Origin: Clostridiales bacterium
GTDB taxonomy: Bacteria > Bacillota > Clostridia > Oscillospirales > Oscillospiraceae
Direction of reading: 5' to 3'
Length of the DNA stretch: 64,000 bases
NCBI GenBank assembly: GCA_022787565.1
Contig: JALFVN010000035.1
Coordinates: 62,001 to 126,000 of the forward strand
Shown here: one piece after another, positions 50,387 through 59,583 of the stretch
How positions within the stretch are numbered: position 1 is the stretch's first letter
Layout of the letters: every line of letters begins with the position of its first letter
Position numbers and translations under genes: made by a program
Notes under the pieces: generated by a model
What the model was told of the DNA's origin: nothing
What the model saw: only the letters and a program-made list of their open reading frames with translations
Database searches by the model: none

Positions 50387-51641
50387 ATTTGGCGTGGATA
50401 TTGATATACTCGGCTTTCAGCTTGGAATACATGATCTTCTGCTCCACATACAGGCTGGCATATCCGGAGAGCATATAGGCAATAAAACTGGCCGCGGCAA
50501 AATAGGTCAGGCCCGCCGCGCCAAAAAGCTCCACGGACAGAAGCACCGTGGCCAGAGGGCAATTCACCGCGCCGCAGAACATGGCCGAAAGGCCGATGGC
50601 CGCGGAAAAGCCCGCCGGAAGGCCCAGCAGCGGCCCTGCCACACAGCCCAGCGTGGCCCCAATGAAAAAGGTGGGCACCACCTCGCCGCCCTTGAAGCCG
50701 CAGGACAGTGTGACGGCGGTAAAGAGGATTTTCAGCAAAAAGGCAAAGGGTTTGGCCTGTCCCCGCTCCAGTGCCTGAACAATAATGTCCATACCCGCGC
50801 CGTTATACTCCATACTGCCCACGGCAAAGGTCATGGCGATCAGGAGGGCGCTGCCTGCCAGAATGCGCAGATAGGCATTGGGGGCAAGCTTTTCCGCCAG
50901 GCGCTCCGACAGGTGCATGGTTTCGCAGAAGATGACGCTGACAAAGGCGCAGACAGCAGCCAGCACAGCCACCCGGACAAACATCCCCGGCTCTGCCGCA
51001 ATGGTCTCCACGGCGAAGCGGGCAGGCGCTATGCCGAAAAGCCGGGTGATCCCGTAGGCCACCAGGGCCGCCGTGCCGCAGGGCACCAGTCCGGAATAGT
51101 GAAACAGACCCACGCTGCTGACCTCAAGGGCAAAGACCGTGGCGGTCACCGGCGTTCCGAACAGGGCGGAAAACACCGCGCTCATGCCGCAGATGGTGGC
51201 CAGGGGCTCATCCTTTTCGCTGAGCTTCAGCAGCCTGCCGATGTTGCAGCCCAGGCCCCCGCCAATCTGCAGGGCGGCTCCCTCGCGGCCCGCGCTGCCG
51301 CCGCAGAGATGGGTCAGCACGGTGGAGATAAAGATCACCGGCACCAGCAAGATAGGCACATCCTTCCCAAAATGGATGGAACCAATCACCGCGTTGGTGC
51401 CCTTTCCCTCCGTCCCGGTGCGCTTATAGGCCCAGACAATAATCAGCCCCGCCAGGGGCAGCAGCCACAGCAGCCAGGGTTTTTGATTTCTCAGTCCTGT
51501 CGCAAAGTCCACGCTCAGATGAAAGGCGCTGCCGATCAGCCCGCCGATCAGACCCACCACCGCCGCGATGCCGACCCACTTGCCGAACGCGCCGATAAAC
51601 ACCCCGGCGCCGCGTATATAGGGGATAATTTTCTCTCTCAA
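50385..51641 (-). CDS. ClC-type anion antiporter, probably the fluoride-exporting CLC-F group
   Basis: 418 residues from TTG 51641, which has AGGAG 8 nt upstream. About ten membrane helices. Motifs are CGGSAGREGAALQIGGGLG and SCGFKGGEVVPTFFIGATLG; the GFKGGEV...FFIGAT form, without the GSGIP serine of chloride types, points to CLC-F fluoride/proton antiporters. No fluoride riboswitch consensus was found in the 150 nt upstream. Ion choice is inferred from motif memory only. Confidence 0.82.
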   Translation of the reverse strand: MREKIIPYIRGAGVFIGAFGKWVGIAAVVGLIGGLIGSAFHLSVDFATGLRNQKPWLLWLLPLAGLIIVWAYKRTGTEGKGTNAVIGSIHFGKDVPILLVPVIFISTVLTHLCGGSAGREGAALQIGGGLGCNIGRLLKLSEKDEPLATICGMSAVFSALFGTPVTATVFALEVSSVGLFHYSGLVPCGTAALVAYGITRLFGIAPARFAVETIAAEPGMFVRVAVLAAVCAFVSVIFCETMHLSERLAEKLAPNAYLRILAGSALLIAMTFAVGSMEYNGAGMDIIVQALERGQAKPFAFLLKILFTAVTLSCGFKGGEVVPTFFIGATLGCVAGPLLGLPAGFSAAIGLSAMFCGAVNCPLATVLLSVELFGAAGLTYFAAASFIAYMLSGYASLYVEQKIMYSKLKAEYINIHAK

Positions 51642-51716
51642 AACGCTCACTCCTGTCCAACGGAAAGAATATACTCCCCTTTTGCCGAAAAATCCAGTAT
51701 AATGTGAAAAAAACTC

Positions 51717-51745
51717 TTGCAATACAGCGCGTGCTATGCTACAAT
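51717..51745 (+). promoter_or_regulatory. Promoter of the glycine riboswitch-AGCS unit
   Basis: TTGCAA (51717-51722), 17-nt spacer, TACAAT (51740-51745). Confidence 0.75.
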
Positions 51746-51778
51746 CATTTCACAATTTAATGTGCAAAACCCAATGAT

Positions 51779-51893
51779 GCTTTCAGAATCGACAAGAGAC
51801 TGAAAGCGGAGGAGACTCTGGAGAATCCCGTTCAAACGGGTGCCGAAGGTGCAAGGCCGCAAGGCCGAATCTCTCAGGCAAAAGGACAGAGCA
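51779..51893 (+). promoter_or_regulatory. Glycine riboswitch, single aptamer with ghost stem
   Basis: The aptamer at about 51808-51893 shows the conserved blocks GGAGGAGACTCTGGAGAAT, GGGTGCCGAAGG, GCAAG and AATCTCTCAGGCAAAAGGAC. A small 8-bp hairpin in front (GCTTTCAG/CTGAAAGC, 51779-51807) is the ghost aptamer of singleton switches. Genes under this switch handle glycine breakdown or transport. Confidence 0.95.
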
Positions 51894-51939
51894 GGCAGCA
51901 TGTTATTCCTTGGTCTGTCTGCACAGGTCTTTATCCGGA

Positions 51940-51968
51940 GCCGCTGGTATTTTTACCGGCAGCTTTTT
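51940..51968 (+). terminator. Regulatory terminator of the glycine riboswitch
   Basis: GCCGCTGGTA / TACCGGCAGC stem with one mismatch, then TTTTT, 26 nt before the symporter start. GCAGGCAG (51891-51898) can also pair with CTGTCTGC (51915-51922), so aptamer-dependent refolding that relieves termination (ON switch) is likely. Confidence 0.75.
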
Positions 51969-51993
51969 CATTTTATTCAGGAGGAAAACCAAC

Positions 51994-53370
51994 ATGCAGA
52001 CAATCTTATCCATCGTTCAGAAAATCAACTTCTACCTGTCAGACTACATCCTGGTGCTGCTTCTGGTGGGAACAGGCATCTTCTTCACCATCAAAACCCG
52101 CTTTGTACAGATCCGATGCTTTGGCGAGGGTATGCGGCGCACCTTCAGTAAATTCACCATGCACGGCGGGAAGCGTGAGGGCGGACTCAGTTCCCTTCAG
52201 GCTCTGGCCACGGCCATTGCCGCACAGGTGGGAACGGGCAACATCGTAGGCGCCTGCGGCGCCATTCTGATCGGCGGCCCGGGAGCCATCTTCTGGATGT
52301 GGATCATCGCCTTTTTCGGTATGGCCACCATCTACGCCGAGGCTGTTCTGGCCCAGGAGACAAAGGTGACCGACAGCGAAGGCAATGTTCACGGCGGCCC
52401 GGTGTATTACATCAAAAAGGCCTTCCCCAACCGTTTCGGCAGCTTCCTTGCCGGTTTCTTTGCGGTGGCCATTATTCTGGCTCTGGGCTTTATGGGCTGC
52501 ATGGTCCAGTCCAACTCCATCGGTGAGACCTGCAGTACCGCTTTCGGTATTCCCTCCTGGGTCATCGGCGCGGTCATCACCCTGATCGCGGCAGTCATCT
52601 TCATCGGCGGCATCCAGCGTATCGCCTCCGTCACGGAAAAGCTGGTGCCGGTAATGGCCGTGCTCTATATTCTCGGCGGCCTTGTGGTGCTCTGTATGCG
52701 CATCAAATACATCCCCGAGACCTTCGGCATGATCTTCAAATATGCCTTTGTGCCCAACGCCATCATCGGCGGCGGCCTGGGCTACGCCCTCAAGACCGCC
52801 ATCAGTCAGGGCGTAAAGCGGGGTCTGTTCTCCAACGAGGCCGGTATGGGCTCCACGCCCCACGCCCACGCCATGGCCGATGTGAAAAATCCCCACGAAC
52901 AGGGCGTTGTGGCCATGATCGGCGTGTTTATCGACACCTTTGTGGTCCTCACCATGACCGCCCTGGTGGTCATCTCCACCCTCTACGCCGGCAACGGGAT
53001 CCTGGCCTCCGGTTCTGCCGAGGGCGTCAGCAAGGCCAACATGGCCCAACTGGCCTTTTCCGGCTGTTTCGGCAGCGGTCTGGGCTCCACCTTTGTGGCA
53101 ATCTGCCTGCTGTTCTTCGCCTTTTCCACCATTCTCAGCTGGAACTTCTTCGGCAAGATCAACGTAAACTACCTCTTTGGCAAAAAGGCGGTCACGGTTT
53201 ATTCCCTGCTGGCCCTGGTCTTCATTTTCCTGGGCTCCTGCCTGTCCAACGATCTGGTCTGGGAGCTTGCGGACATGTTCAACCAGCTGATGGTCATTCC
53301 CAACGCCATCGCCCTTGTGGCCCTGTCCTCCCTTGTGGCAGCCGCCGCGAAAAACACAAGCAAAAAATAA
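51994..53370 (+). CDS. AGCS family alanine/glycine:sodium symporter
   Basis: 458 residues from ATG 51994 after AGGAGG. About 11 membrane helices. Family motifs are ALATAIAAQVGTGNIVGACGAI, GGPGAIFWMW, GGPVYYIKKAF, and RGLFSNEAGMGSTPHAHAMA. It imports small neutral amino acids with sodium at the cytoplasmic membrane. The glycine riboswitch upstream shows that glycine is the physiological substrate or signal. Confidence 0.95.
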   Translation: MQTILSIVQKINFYLSDYILVLLLVGTGIFFTIKTRFVQIRCFGEGMRRTFSKFTMHGGKREGGLSSLQALATAIAAQVGTGNIVGACGAILIGGPGAIFWMWIIAFFGMATIYAEAVLAQETKVTDSEGNVHGGPVYYIKKAFPNRFGSFLAGFFAVAIILALGFMGCMVQSNSIGETCSTAFGIPSWVIGAVITLIAAVIFIGGIQRIASVTEKLVPVMAVLYILGGLVVLCMRIKYIPETFGMIFKYAFVPNAIIGGGLGYALKTAISQGVKRGLFSNEAGMGSTPHAHAMADVKNPHEQGVVAMIGVFIDTFVVLTMTALVVISTLYAGNGILASGSAEGVSKANMAQLAFSGCFGSGLGSTFVAICLLFFAFSTILSWNFFGKINVNYLFGKKAVTVYSLLALVFIFLGSCLSNDLVWELADMFNQLMVIPNAIALVALSSLVAAAAKNTSKK

Positions 53371-53376
53371 ATAAAC

Positions 53377-53418
53377 AAACAGAAACGGCATGGCTTGGTG
53401 GCCATGCCGTTTCTGTTT
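53377..53418. terminator. Terminator hairpin, inverted twin of 53614-53645
   Basis: 18-bp perfect stem AAACAGAAACGGCATGGC / GCCATGCCGTTTCTGTTT, loop TTGGTG. It follows the symporter gene. Confidence 0.9.
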
Positions 53419-53427
53419 GAAGAAATA

Positions 53428-53611
53428 GCCTCGCAGAGTTTTTTCGCCGAAGCGAAAAAAGATATTCAATCCGTTTTCTGCGGCGACATGTGCGTCGCAG
53501 AAAACACTTCTCACGAAACGAGTGTCGAAATGCGCGCCGTGGGCGCACATTGAGGCATGAGTGCAGTGCATTCTCCCTCGTTGACAAAGTCACTTTGACT
53601 TTGTCAACGAC
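53428..53611. repeat. Long dispersed structured repeat, copy B (inverted relative to copy A)
   Basis: Its reverse complement matches 18715-18896. It is flanked on both sides by the same GAAACGGCATGGC hairpin in opposite orientation (53377-53418 and 53614-53645), giving a long inverted-repeat structure from 53377 to 53645. No open frame of its own is convincing. Confidence 0.8.
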
Positions 53612-53613
53612 TT

Positions 53614-53650
53614 GAAACGGCATGGCCACCAAGCCATGCCGTTTCTGTTA
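53614..53650 (+). terminator. Terminator hairpin, inverted twin of 53377-53418
   Basis: 13-bp stem GAAACGGCATGGC / GCCATGCCGTTTC with loop CACCAA, the reverse complement of the first hairpin's loop. The plus-strand exit is TGTTATTTTT; the minus-strand gene ends at 53654. Confidence 0.75.
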
Positions 53651-53653
53651 TTT

Positions 53654-56600
53654 TTAGTGTTTACTTTTGGCTTTTGCTTTTTTCTTCTTTTTCACGACCA
53701 CCGCTGTGCCGGCAATACCGGCCGCAGCCAGCGCGCAGGCACCGCCAAGGATGAGCAGCGTCGCCGTATTACCGCCGTTCTCCACCGCGCAGAACACCAC
53801 CGTGTCGCCGTTGGCATCAAACACGGTGTAGCTGCCGCTGGACCTGACGGCTGCCCGGGTCCAGGTACTGCCGTTATAGGTGTAGATCTCCACCTTGCGG
53901 CTGCTCTTCTCCAGTTCAGGCGGCAGATAGTGGATCGCATATTCGCCGGTTCCTTCCTCAGCCCCGTCGATTCGCAGCACCCATTTTTCCAAAACTGTTC
54001 CGTCGGTCAATTCAGGGCCGCTGCCGCTGTATTCGTTCAGGATCACTTTGGCCCCGTCGGGGAAGGTGCCCTCCACCAGCGCAATGGACATAGGCGAGTC
54101 GTCCCGCCTGTTGTCCGCCGCCATTGCGGCCTGCTTTGAGGTGTAGACCGCTTCGATAGTGTCGCTGAAATACAGTGCGCTGTAATCGTACTCCGGCCAG
54201 CTGCCGCTGTACTCCTTCTTTTCCGGCACTGGAGGGACGTCATCCGGGCTCACTGAGCCGCCGTAGGTAAAGCCGATCTCCTTGATCACAACACCGTCGG
54301 CCACGAAAGTCAGCTTCAGCTGGCTGAAGGCCTCCGGCAGTCCTTCCGTCTTCAGCAGGCTTTCGTAGCTCACCGGTTCGGCCTTTCCGCTGTAGCTGAT
54401 GCCGTCCACCGCGCCCAGACTTTCATGGACAAAGCTGTTGCCCGTAACATTGTCCTCCACCGTCATGTCGGCCCATCCGGCAATGGCTCCGCCGCAGGCC
54501 GAAACCTGAGTTTCCATGCCCACAAGGGTTTTGCAGTTGCTGATGCGGGTGCCGTAGCCGGCGATACCGCCTACATACTCCCCGCCGTCAAGACTGCACA
54601 TGGCATAGCTGTCCCGCACAAGGGTATGGGAGTAGCCAACAATGCCGCCCACATAGCCGCCGTTTGTGCTTTCCACGCTGCCGTAGCCCTCGCTGGCAAT
54701 GATGGTGCCGATCTCGGTCAGACCGGAGATGCCGCCCACATTGTCTTTCTTCGCCACCACGCTGCCCCGGTTCACGCTCTGACGGACGACGCACTTGGTC
54801 TCATAGGTTTTGGAGAGGATCCCTCCTGCCCCCAGTCCGGCGGTAATATCGCCCTCCGCGTCGAACTCATATTCTATGCCCATGGCGCCCGCAATACCGC
54901 CTACGTCGATATCGGCGTCAACGGTGCCGTAGTTTGTACACCTGGCAACCTTGCCCTCGCGGTCATTTTCCAGGTCCTCATCGGACACGTCGTTCAGGAC
55001 GGTCACGTCCATCTCCCCGGTAATGGCATTGGCCAGCATGGTCATCACCTTGGTGAGCTGGTTGCTGACGTTGATCAGATCCCGGCTCAGCACATAGCTG
55101 GATTCATCCACCGCATCATTCAGCTCGCCCATGCCGCCCGCCATGCTGCCCAGATTGGAAAACAGCCGGTCGGAAGCGTCGTAATACTCGCTGCCGACGC
55201 CGGAAAACTGTACCTTCTCCAGTGAGGCCAGATAGGAATTCAGGGCGTCAAGCCCGTCGGTAGCCTGGGCCAGATATTCGGAAGTGGCAGTAAAATAATC
55301 TCTGGCTATGCTGCCCTCGTCCCGGGCGTGTTCCAGACGGCTCTGGTCGGGAACGCCGTCTCCGTCGGTGTCGTAGACGGGCGTGAGATAATAAGCGTCA
55401 AGGATCTCCAGGATCTTGCCGTTGGCCTTGGCCGCCTTGGCCCCGTCGGTGGCCAGATCGGAGGCCACCTTCAGCATAGCGTCTCTGAGCTTTGCCGCCG
55501 AGGCGTCCTCCATATGGTAGTCATAGCCGTACTCTTCTTCGATCTCCTGCCAGTTGTCCGGCCGCATGGCGTCCGTGTCCGTGCTGCCGTCGCCCTTCTT
55601 GTTGAAGTAGAGGGAGGACAGGTAAGCCAGGTAGTCCAGCTCCACGCTGATCCGCTTCATAGCGTCAGACAGATCGTGGACGCTTTGGCTGAACTCGTCA
55701 AAGGTCGCGTCGTCCATGGCAAGCTCGTCCATGGCCGCGTCCAGATGCACCATGCCCTGGGAAAAATTCTGGGCCGCCAGATTGAAGTTGTGGGTCACCG
55801 GCTGCATGGCCTTGATGGCGTAGTCCAGACGGGATAAAAGCTCGTTTGTGGTATCTACCGTCCTGTCCGCCGCATTGCCCACGGCGTTGGCCAGGTCGGA
55901 GGCGCTGCCAGCAGCGGAGCTTGCGCTGCCCTGTATCTTGTTCAGCGCCGCCGTAAGCTCGCCGGTCTGGTCGTTGCTGTTGGCCAGGGCGATGCAGATC
56001 AGCTGATCCAGCTCATTCAGCTCCTGGGCCAGGTTTTCGGAGATCTGAAGCTCCATATAGGGCTCCATCTGCCCCACAATGCCGCCCACGTCCTTGCGGC
56101 CAAAGACGCTGCCGTAGTTGCGGCAGCTGCTGATAAAACCGGACTGCCGTCCCGCGATGCCGCCCACATTATAGCCGTAATGCTGGTAGCCAATGGTCCC
56201 GTTGTTTACGCAGTCGACCACGGAGCCGGTGCTGCCGCCTGCAATGCCGCCGCTGTCGGAAACAGTGTCTGAATCCTGTGCCGCAGTCAGTTCAGTTGAC
56301 GTTATGTCAACCAAATTGAGCGTCTCCAGCTTCAGCTGGTTCTCGGAAATGCTGGTGTTCACGCTGGCATGGTTTTCGCAGCTGAGGATCATGCCGCTGT
56401 TAAAGCCGGCTATGCCGCCGGTATAGGTCTTGCCGCTGATCACCCCGCTGGCCTTGCTGTCTGTAATGGTGCCGTAGTTTTCCCCGGCAATGCCGCCCAC
56501 GTCATAGACGCCGGCCACCGAGCCCTCAAAGCTGCAGTTTTTCACCATGCCCCTGTTGGTGCCCACGATGCCGCCCACACAGGCGCCTTCGCCCTCAGGA

Positions 56601-56962
56601 GCCACGGTGCCCTGCAGATTCAGATCCACCACTGAGCCGCCCTCTTCGATATAGCGGAAAAAGCCCTGATGGGAGCCGTCCGTTGCCAGGGTAAAGTTGG
56701 ATATGCTGTGTCCTCCGCCCTGGAAGCTGCCCCGGAAAATGGGTATGGGAGTCAGAGGTTCTCCCTCAAGGTCAATGTCCTTATCCAGAACGACCGTGAC
56801 GTTCTGGGACCAGGTATCCAGCCGGCAGTTTTCCGCCAGTTTTTTCAGGTCCCCGGCATCCGCGATATGTACGGTGCTGTCATCGGCAAAAACCGTCGGA
56901 ATTGCCAGCCCTGCCAGCATCAGCAGGACCAGCAGGCATGCCATGGATCTTTTTGCTTTCAT
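53654..56962 (-). CDS. Large surface protein: GLUG repeats split by a helical domain, C-terminal membrane anchor
   Basis: 1102 residues. A signal peptide (MKAKRSMACLLVLLMLAGLA) leads into GLUG-type beta-solenoid repeats (GGIVGTNRGMVKNCSF; GGIAGENYGTITDS; GGIAGFNSGMILSC; about residues 80-300). A long helical stretch (about 310-660) interrupts them, with a calcium-loop-like YDTDGDGVPDQ. GLUG repeats then resume (about 670-850) and a beta-rich region follows. The end is a hydrophobic helix plus KKKKKAKAKSKH. It shares 4 bp with the MMPL transporter, so both are made together and probably work together. No sorting motif is visible before the helix. Function unknown. Confidence 0.82.
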   Translation of the reverse strand: MKAKRSMACLLVLLMLAGLAIPTVFADDSTVHIADAGDLKKLAENCRLDTWSQNVTVVLDKDIDLEGEPLTPIPIFRGSFQGGGHSISNFTLATDGSHQGFFRYIEEGGSVVDLNLQGTVAPEGEGACVGGIVGTNRGMVKNCSFEGSVAGVYDVGGIAGENYGTITDSKASGVISGKTYTGGIAGFNSGMILSCENHASVNTSISENQLKLETLNLVDITSTELTAAQDSDTVSDSGGIAGGSTGSVVDCVNNGTIGYQHYGYNVGGIAGRQSGFISSCRNYGSVFGRKDVGGIVGQMEPYMELQISENLAQELNELDQLICIALANSNDQTGELTAALNKIQGSASSAAGSASDLANAVGNAADRTVDTTNELLSRLDYAIKAMQPVTHNFNLAAQNFSQGMVHLDAAMDELAMDDATFDEFSQSVHDLSDAMKRISVELDYLAYLSSLYFNKKGDGSTDTDAMRPDNWQEIEEEYGYDYHMEDASAAKLRDAMLKVASDLATDGAKAAKANGKILEILDAYYLTPVYDTDGDGVPDQSRLEHARDEGSIARDYFTATSEYLAQATDGLDALNSYLASLEKVQFSGVGSEYYDASDRLFSNLGSMAGGMGELNDAVDESSYVLSRDLINVSNQLTKVMTMLANAITGEMDVTVLNDVSDEDLENDREGKVARCTNYGTVDADIDVGGIAGAMGIEYEFDAEGDITAGLGAGGILSKTYETKCVVRQSVNRGSVVAKKDNVGGISGLTEIGTIIASEGYGSVESTNGGYVGGIVGYSHTLVRDSYAMCSLDGGEYVGGIAGYGTRISNCKTLVGMETQVSACGGAIAGWADMTVEDNVTGNSFVHESLGAVDGISYSGKAEPVSYESLLKTEGLPEAFSQLKLTFVADGVVIKEIGFTYGGSVSPDDVPPVPEKKEYSGSWPEYDYSALYFSDTIEAVYTSKQAAMAADNRRDDSPMSIALVEGTFPDGAKVILNEYSGSGPELTDGTVLEKWVLRIDGAEEGTGEYAIHYLPPELEKSSRKVEIYTYNGSTWTRAAVRSSGSYTVFDANGDTVVFCAVENGGNTATLLILGGACALAAAGIAGTAVVVKKKKKAKAKSKH

Positions 56963-59418
56963 TGCTCTTCCCCTCCGTCATATTTCGGCTCAGGCAGGAG
57001 TTCCCCGTTGATCTCCTCCACACTGCCGACGTCAATTATTGCGTTAAGCGTTCCTCTGAATACGCCGTGTACTTCCGCATCGATCAGGCCGTCCAGCTGG
57101 CCTCTCACCCGGCCGTTTACCCGGATCAGGCCGGTCTTGTGGGTGACGGCCGCGCCTTTGCTGATGGAAAAACTGGTTTTTCTGATTATGATGTCGCCCA
57201 GCAGCAGGATCTGTGGCAGCACGCACATGACAAGGAAAATGGAGATCAGGGTGCCGGTGCCCAGATACATACCGATGGCGGAAATGGTCTCGTTGGAGGT
57301 CATAAAGCCGATAACGATACCGGCCGAGGCCAGCATGGTTCCGGAGGTGATGATGGTGGGAAAGGCCTGGTTCAGGGTCTCCACCATGGCCTCACGCAGG
57401 GGCATATGCTCCTTCAGCTCCATATAGCGGCTGGAGATAACGATAGCGTAGTCGATATTGGCGCCCATCTGAATGGCGCTGATGATCAGATAAGTAAGGA
57501 AAAACAGGTTGTTCCCCTTCAGATAGGGGAAGGAGAAGTTGCACCAGATACTGCCCTGAATGATCAGGATCAGCAGCACCGGCAGCCCGGCGGAATGGAA
57601 GGTGAAAATGAGGACGATAATGACAAACAAAACAGAAAGAATACTGATGAGCAGATTGTCGTTTTCGAAGGAGGCTTTCAGATCGCTGCAGCTTGTGGTG
57701 TCGCCCACCAGGTAATAGTCGTCGTAGTATCTGGCCACAATGCCGTGGAGGATGTCCAGATATTCAAAGCTCTCCTCCCCTTCGGTGGGCAGGTCCATCT
57801 CCAGCACGATACGGCTCCAGTTTTCGCTTTTCAGCTGGAGCTTGGCGTCGTTGAGCTGCTGCTTCAGCTCCTCCATGCTCTCCTCTGTCTCCTGGGGCAG
57901 GTCGATGGCGACCTCGTCCTTCTGGACGCAAAGATAGTCATACATATCCAGCAGAGGCACGCTGTAATTGTCCAGATTGGTGGCAATCTGTCCGTAGTCG
58001 TCCTGTTCCATGGCATAGCCGGAATACAGGACCTTCGCCACCTCAAAGTCCAGATCGGTCAGCTCGGCAAACTGCCTGGGCGTCAGCCGGGAGGTGAGAT
58101 AATAGCCGTCCACCGCCTCAATGTTGGCAAGGCCCGTAACGGACACCGTGCGGGGCAGCTCCTCGATATTTTCGATCATTCTGGCCTCCCGCTCATAGTC
58201 CCCGGCGGGGACGATAACGGCCATCTGATTGGTTTTGCCAAACAGGTCCTGGATCAGCATATCGGCGATCTGGGTGTCGTTATGCCGGATGGAGGACACG
58301 GAATACTGGGAATACACATAATTTGCCCTGCCGGAGAAGACAAAGGCCGCAGCGATAACGCAGGCAAACACCGGCGGGATCACATAGCGGGTGGTATAGG
58401 CGGCCTTGCCCAGAAAAGAGATCTTCGGCACAAAGTTTTTGTGATGGGTTTTGTCGATCAGCCGGGAGAAGGTCACCAGCAGGCCCGGCATCAGCAGAAA
58501 CACTGAGCACAGGCTGAGCAAAATGGCCTTGATCAGCACCACGCCGATATCGTAGCCCAGCTTGTACTGCATGAAGCTCAGGGCCAGAAGGCCGGAGACC
58601 GTGGTGAGGCTGCTGGCGGAGATCTCCGGTATGGCCTTGCTCAAAGCGGTGATGGCCGCCTCTCGTGCAGGCTTGTTTTCGTGCTCCTCCATATAGCGGT
58701 GGCAGAGAATAATGGCGTAGTCAATGGCCAGCGCCAGTTGGAGCACGATGGCGATGGAATTGGTCACAAAGGAGATCTCCCCCATCAGGTAATTGGTGCC
58801 CATGTTCAGAATGGCCGCCGCGCCGAAGGTGATGAGCAGCACGGGAATCTCCGCGTATGTTTTGGAGGTGAGCAGCAGCACAAGGATGATGATCACCACG
58901 GCAATAATGTCCACCACCAGCATCTCGCTGTCGATGATGGCTTTCAGCGGATTGCCCACAGAGCTGCTGACATAGAGATCGTAATCGGCGAGCTTTTCCT
59001 TCACCTGTTCCAGAGCGTCGATGCTCACCGGGTCGTTCTCCTCCCCGTCGAAGGTGACAGAAAACAGCGCGGAGGCCGCCGCATAATGGCTGCGGCTGTC
59101 GTCAAATTCCACGGATTTTACGCCCTCGGTGTTCTCTATCCTCCCGCAGAGCTCCTGGGCCTGTTCAAAGGTGATGTTCTGCACCATGATCTGGGCGGTG
59201 CCGAAGGTGGTGAATTCCTGCTCCATCAGCTCCAGACCCTGGCGGGTCTCGGTATCCTCCGGGAGATAATCGGTCAGGCTGTCGTTCACCTGCACCCAGT
59301 TTCTCGAAAAGGCGCAGAAAACCGCAGCAGCAAAAAAGGCCAGGAACATTATATTCCTTTTATCCACAATGAAGGCGGAAATGCGCTCCATCAGGCTCAT
59401 CTGTTTCTTTATTTCCAT
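56959..59418 (-). CDS. MMPL/RND-family membrane transporter
   Basis: 819 residues from ATG 59418 after AGGTGG. Two halves each have a leading helix, a large extracellular loop and five further helices. The proton-relay Asp-Tyr pairs are in LALAIDYAIILCHRYMEEHE and MGANIDYAIVISSRYMELKE. The cytoplasmic tail is a beta-rich domain (GQLDGLIDAEVHGVFRGTLN). MMPL proteins export or flip lipids and other large envelope molecules. The partner encoded downstream is the GLUG surface protein (4-bp overlap). The substrate is unknown; drug resistance should not be assumed. Confidence 0.88.
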   Translation of the reverse strand: MEIKKQMSLMERISAFIVDKRNIMFLAFFAAAVFCAFSRNWVQVNDSLTDYLPEDTETRQGLELMEQEFTTFGTAQIMVQNITFEQAQELCGRIENTEGVKSVEFDDSRSHYAAASALFSVTFDGEENDPVSIDALEQVKEKLADYDLYVSSSVGNPLKAIIDSEMLVVDIIAVVIIILVLLLTSKTYAEIPVLLITFGAAAILNMGTNYLMGEISFVTNSIAIVLQLALAIDYAIILCHRYMEEHENKPAREAAITALSKAIPEISASSLTTVSGLLALSFMQYKLGYDIGVVLIKAILLSLCSVFLLMPGLLVTFSRLIDKTHHKNFVPKISFLGKAAYTTRYVIPPVFACVIAAAFVFSGRANYVYSQYSVSSIRHNDTQIADMLIQDLFGKTNQMAVIVPAGDYEREARMIENIEELPRTVSVTGLANIEAVDGYYLTSRLTPRQFAELTDLDFEVAKVLYSGYAMEQDDYGQIATNLDNYSVPLLDMYDYLCVQKDEVAIDLPQETEESMEELKQQLNDAKLQLKSENWSRIVLEMDLPTEGEESFEYLDILHGIVARYYDDYYLVGDTTSCSDLKASFENDNLLISILSVLFVIIVLIFTFHSAGLPVLLILIIQGSIWCNFSFPYLKGNNLFFLTYLIISAIQMGANIDYAIVISSRYMELKEHMPLREAMVETLNQAFPTIITSGTMLASAGIVIGFMTSNETISAIGMYLGTGTLISIFLVMCVLPQILLLGDIIIRKTSFSISKGAAVTHKTGLIRVNGRVRGQLDGLIDAEVHGVFRGTLNAIIDVGSVEEINGELLPEPKYDGGEEQ

Positions 59419-59524
59419 AAGCACCACCTATCCATTATAAGCTTATCATACATCAAAACATTAAAAATTTACTTAGACAATCTGGATTTTTTGTATGGCA
59501 GAGAGTATTTTAACAATTTTTTTA

Positions 59525-59553
59525 TTGATATTTTTTCACTCTTATTATAATAT
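59525..59553 (+). promoter_or_regulatory. Probable promoter of the ParB-like/BMP gene
   Basis: TTGATA (59525-59530), 17-nt spacer, TAATAT (59548-59553), with an overlapping TATAAT at 59546-59551. Confidence 0.6.
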
Positions 59554-59583
59554 ACACTGCATCTCATGTCGAAGGAGACCGTT

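Noticed and set aside
56959-59418. MMPL protein as a dedicated drug-efflux pump
   Set aside because: No resistance neighbours are present and the operon partner is a structural surface protein, so only a generic envelope transport role is supported.
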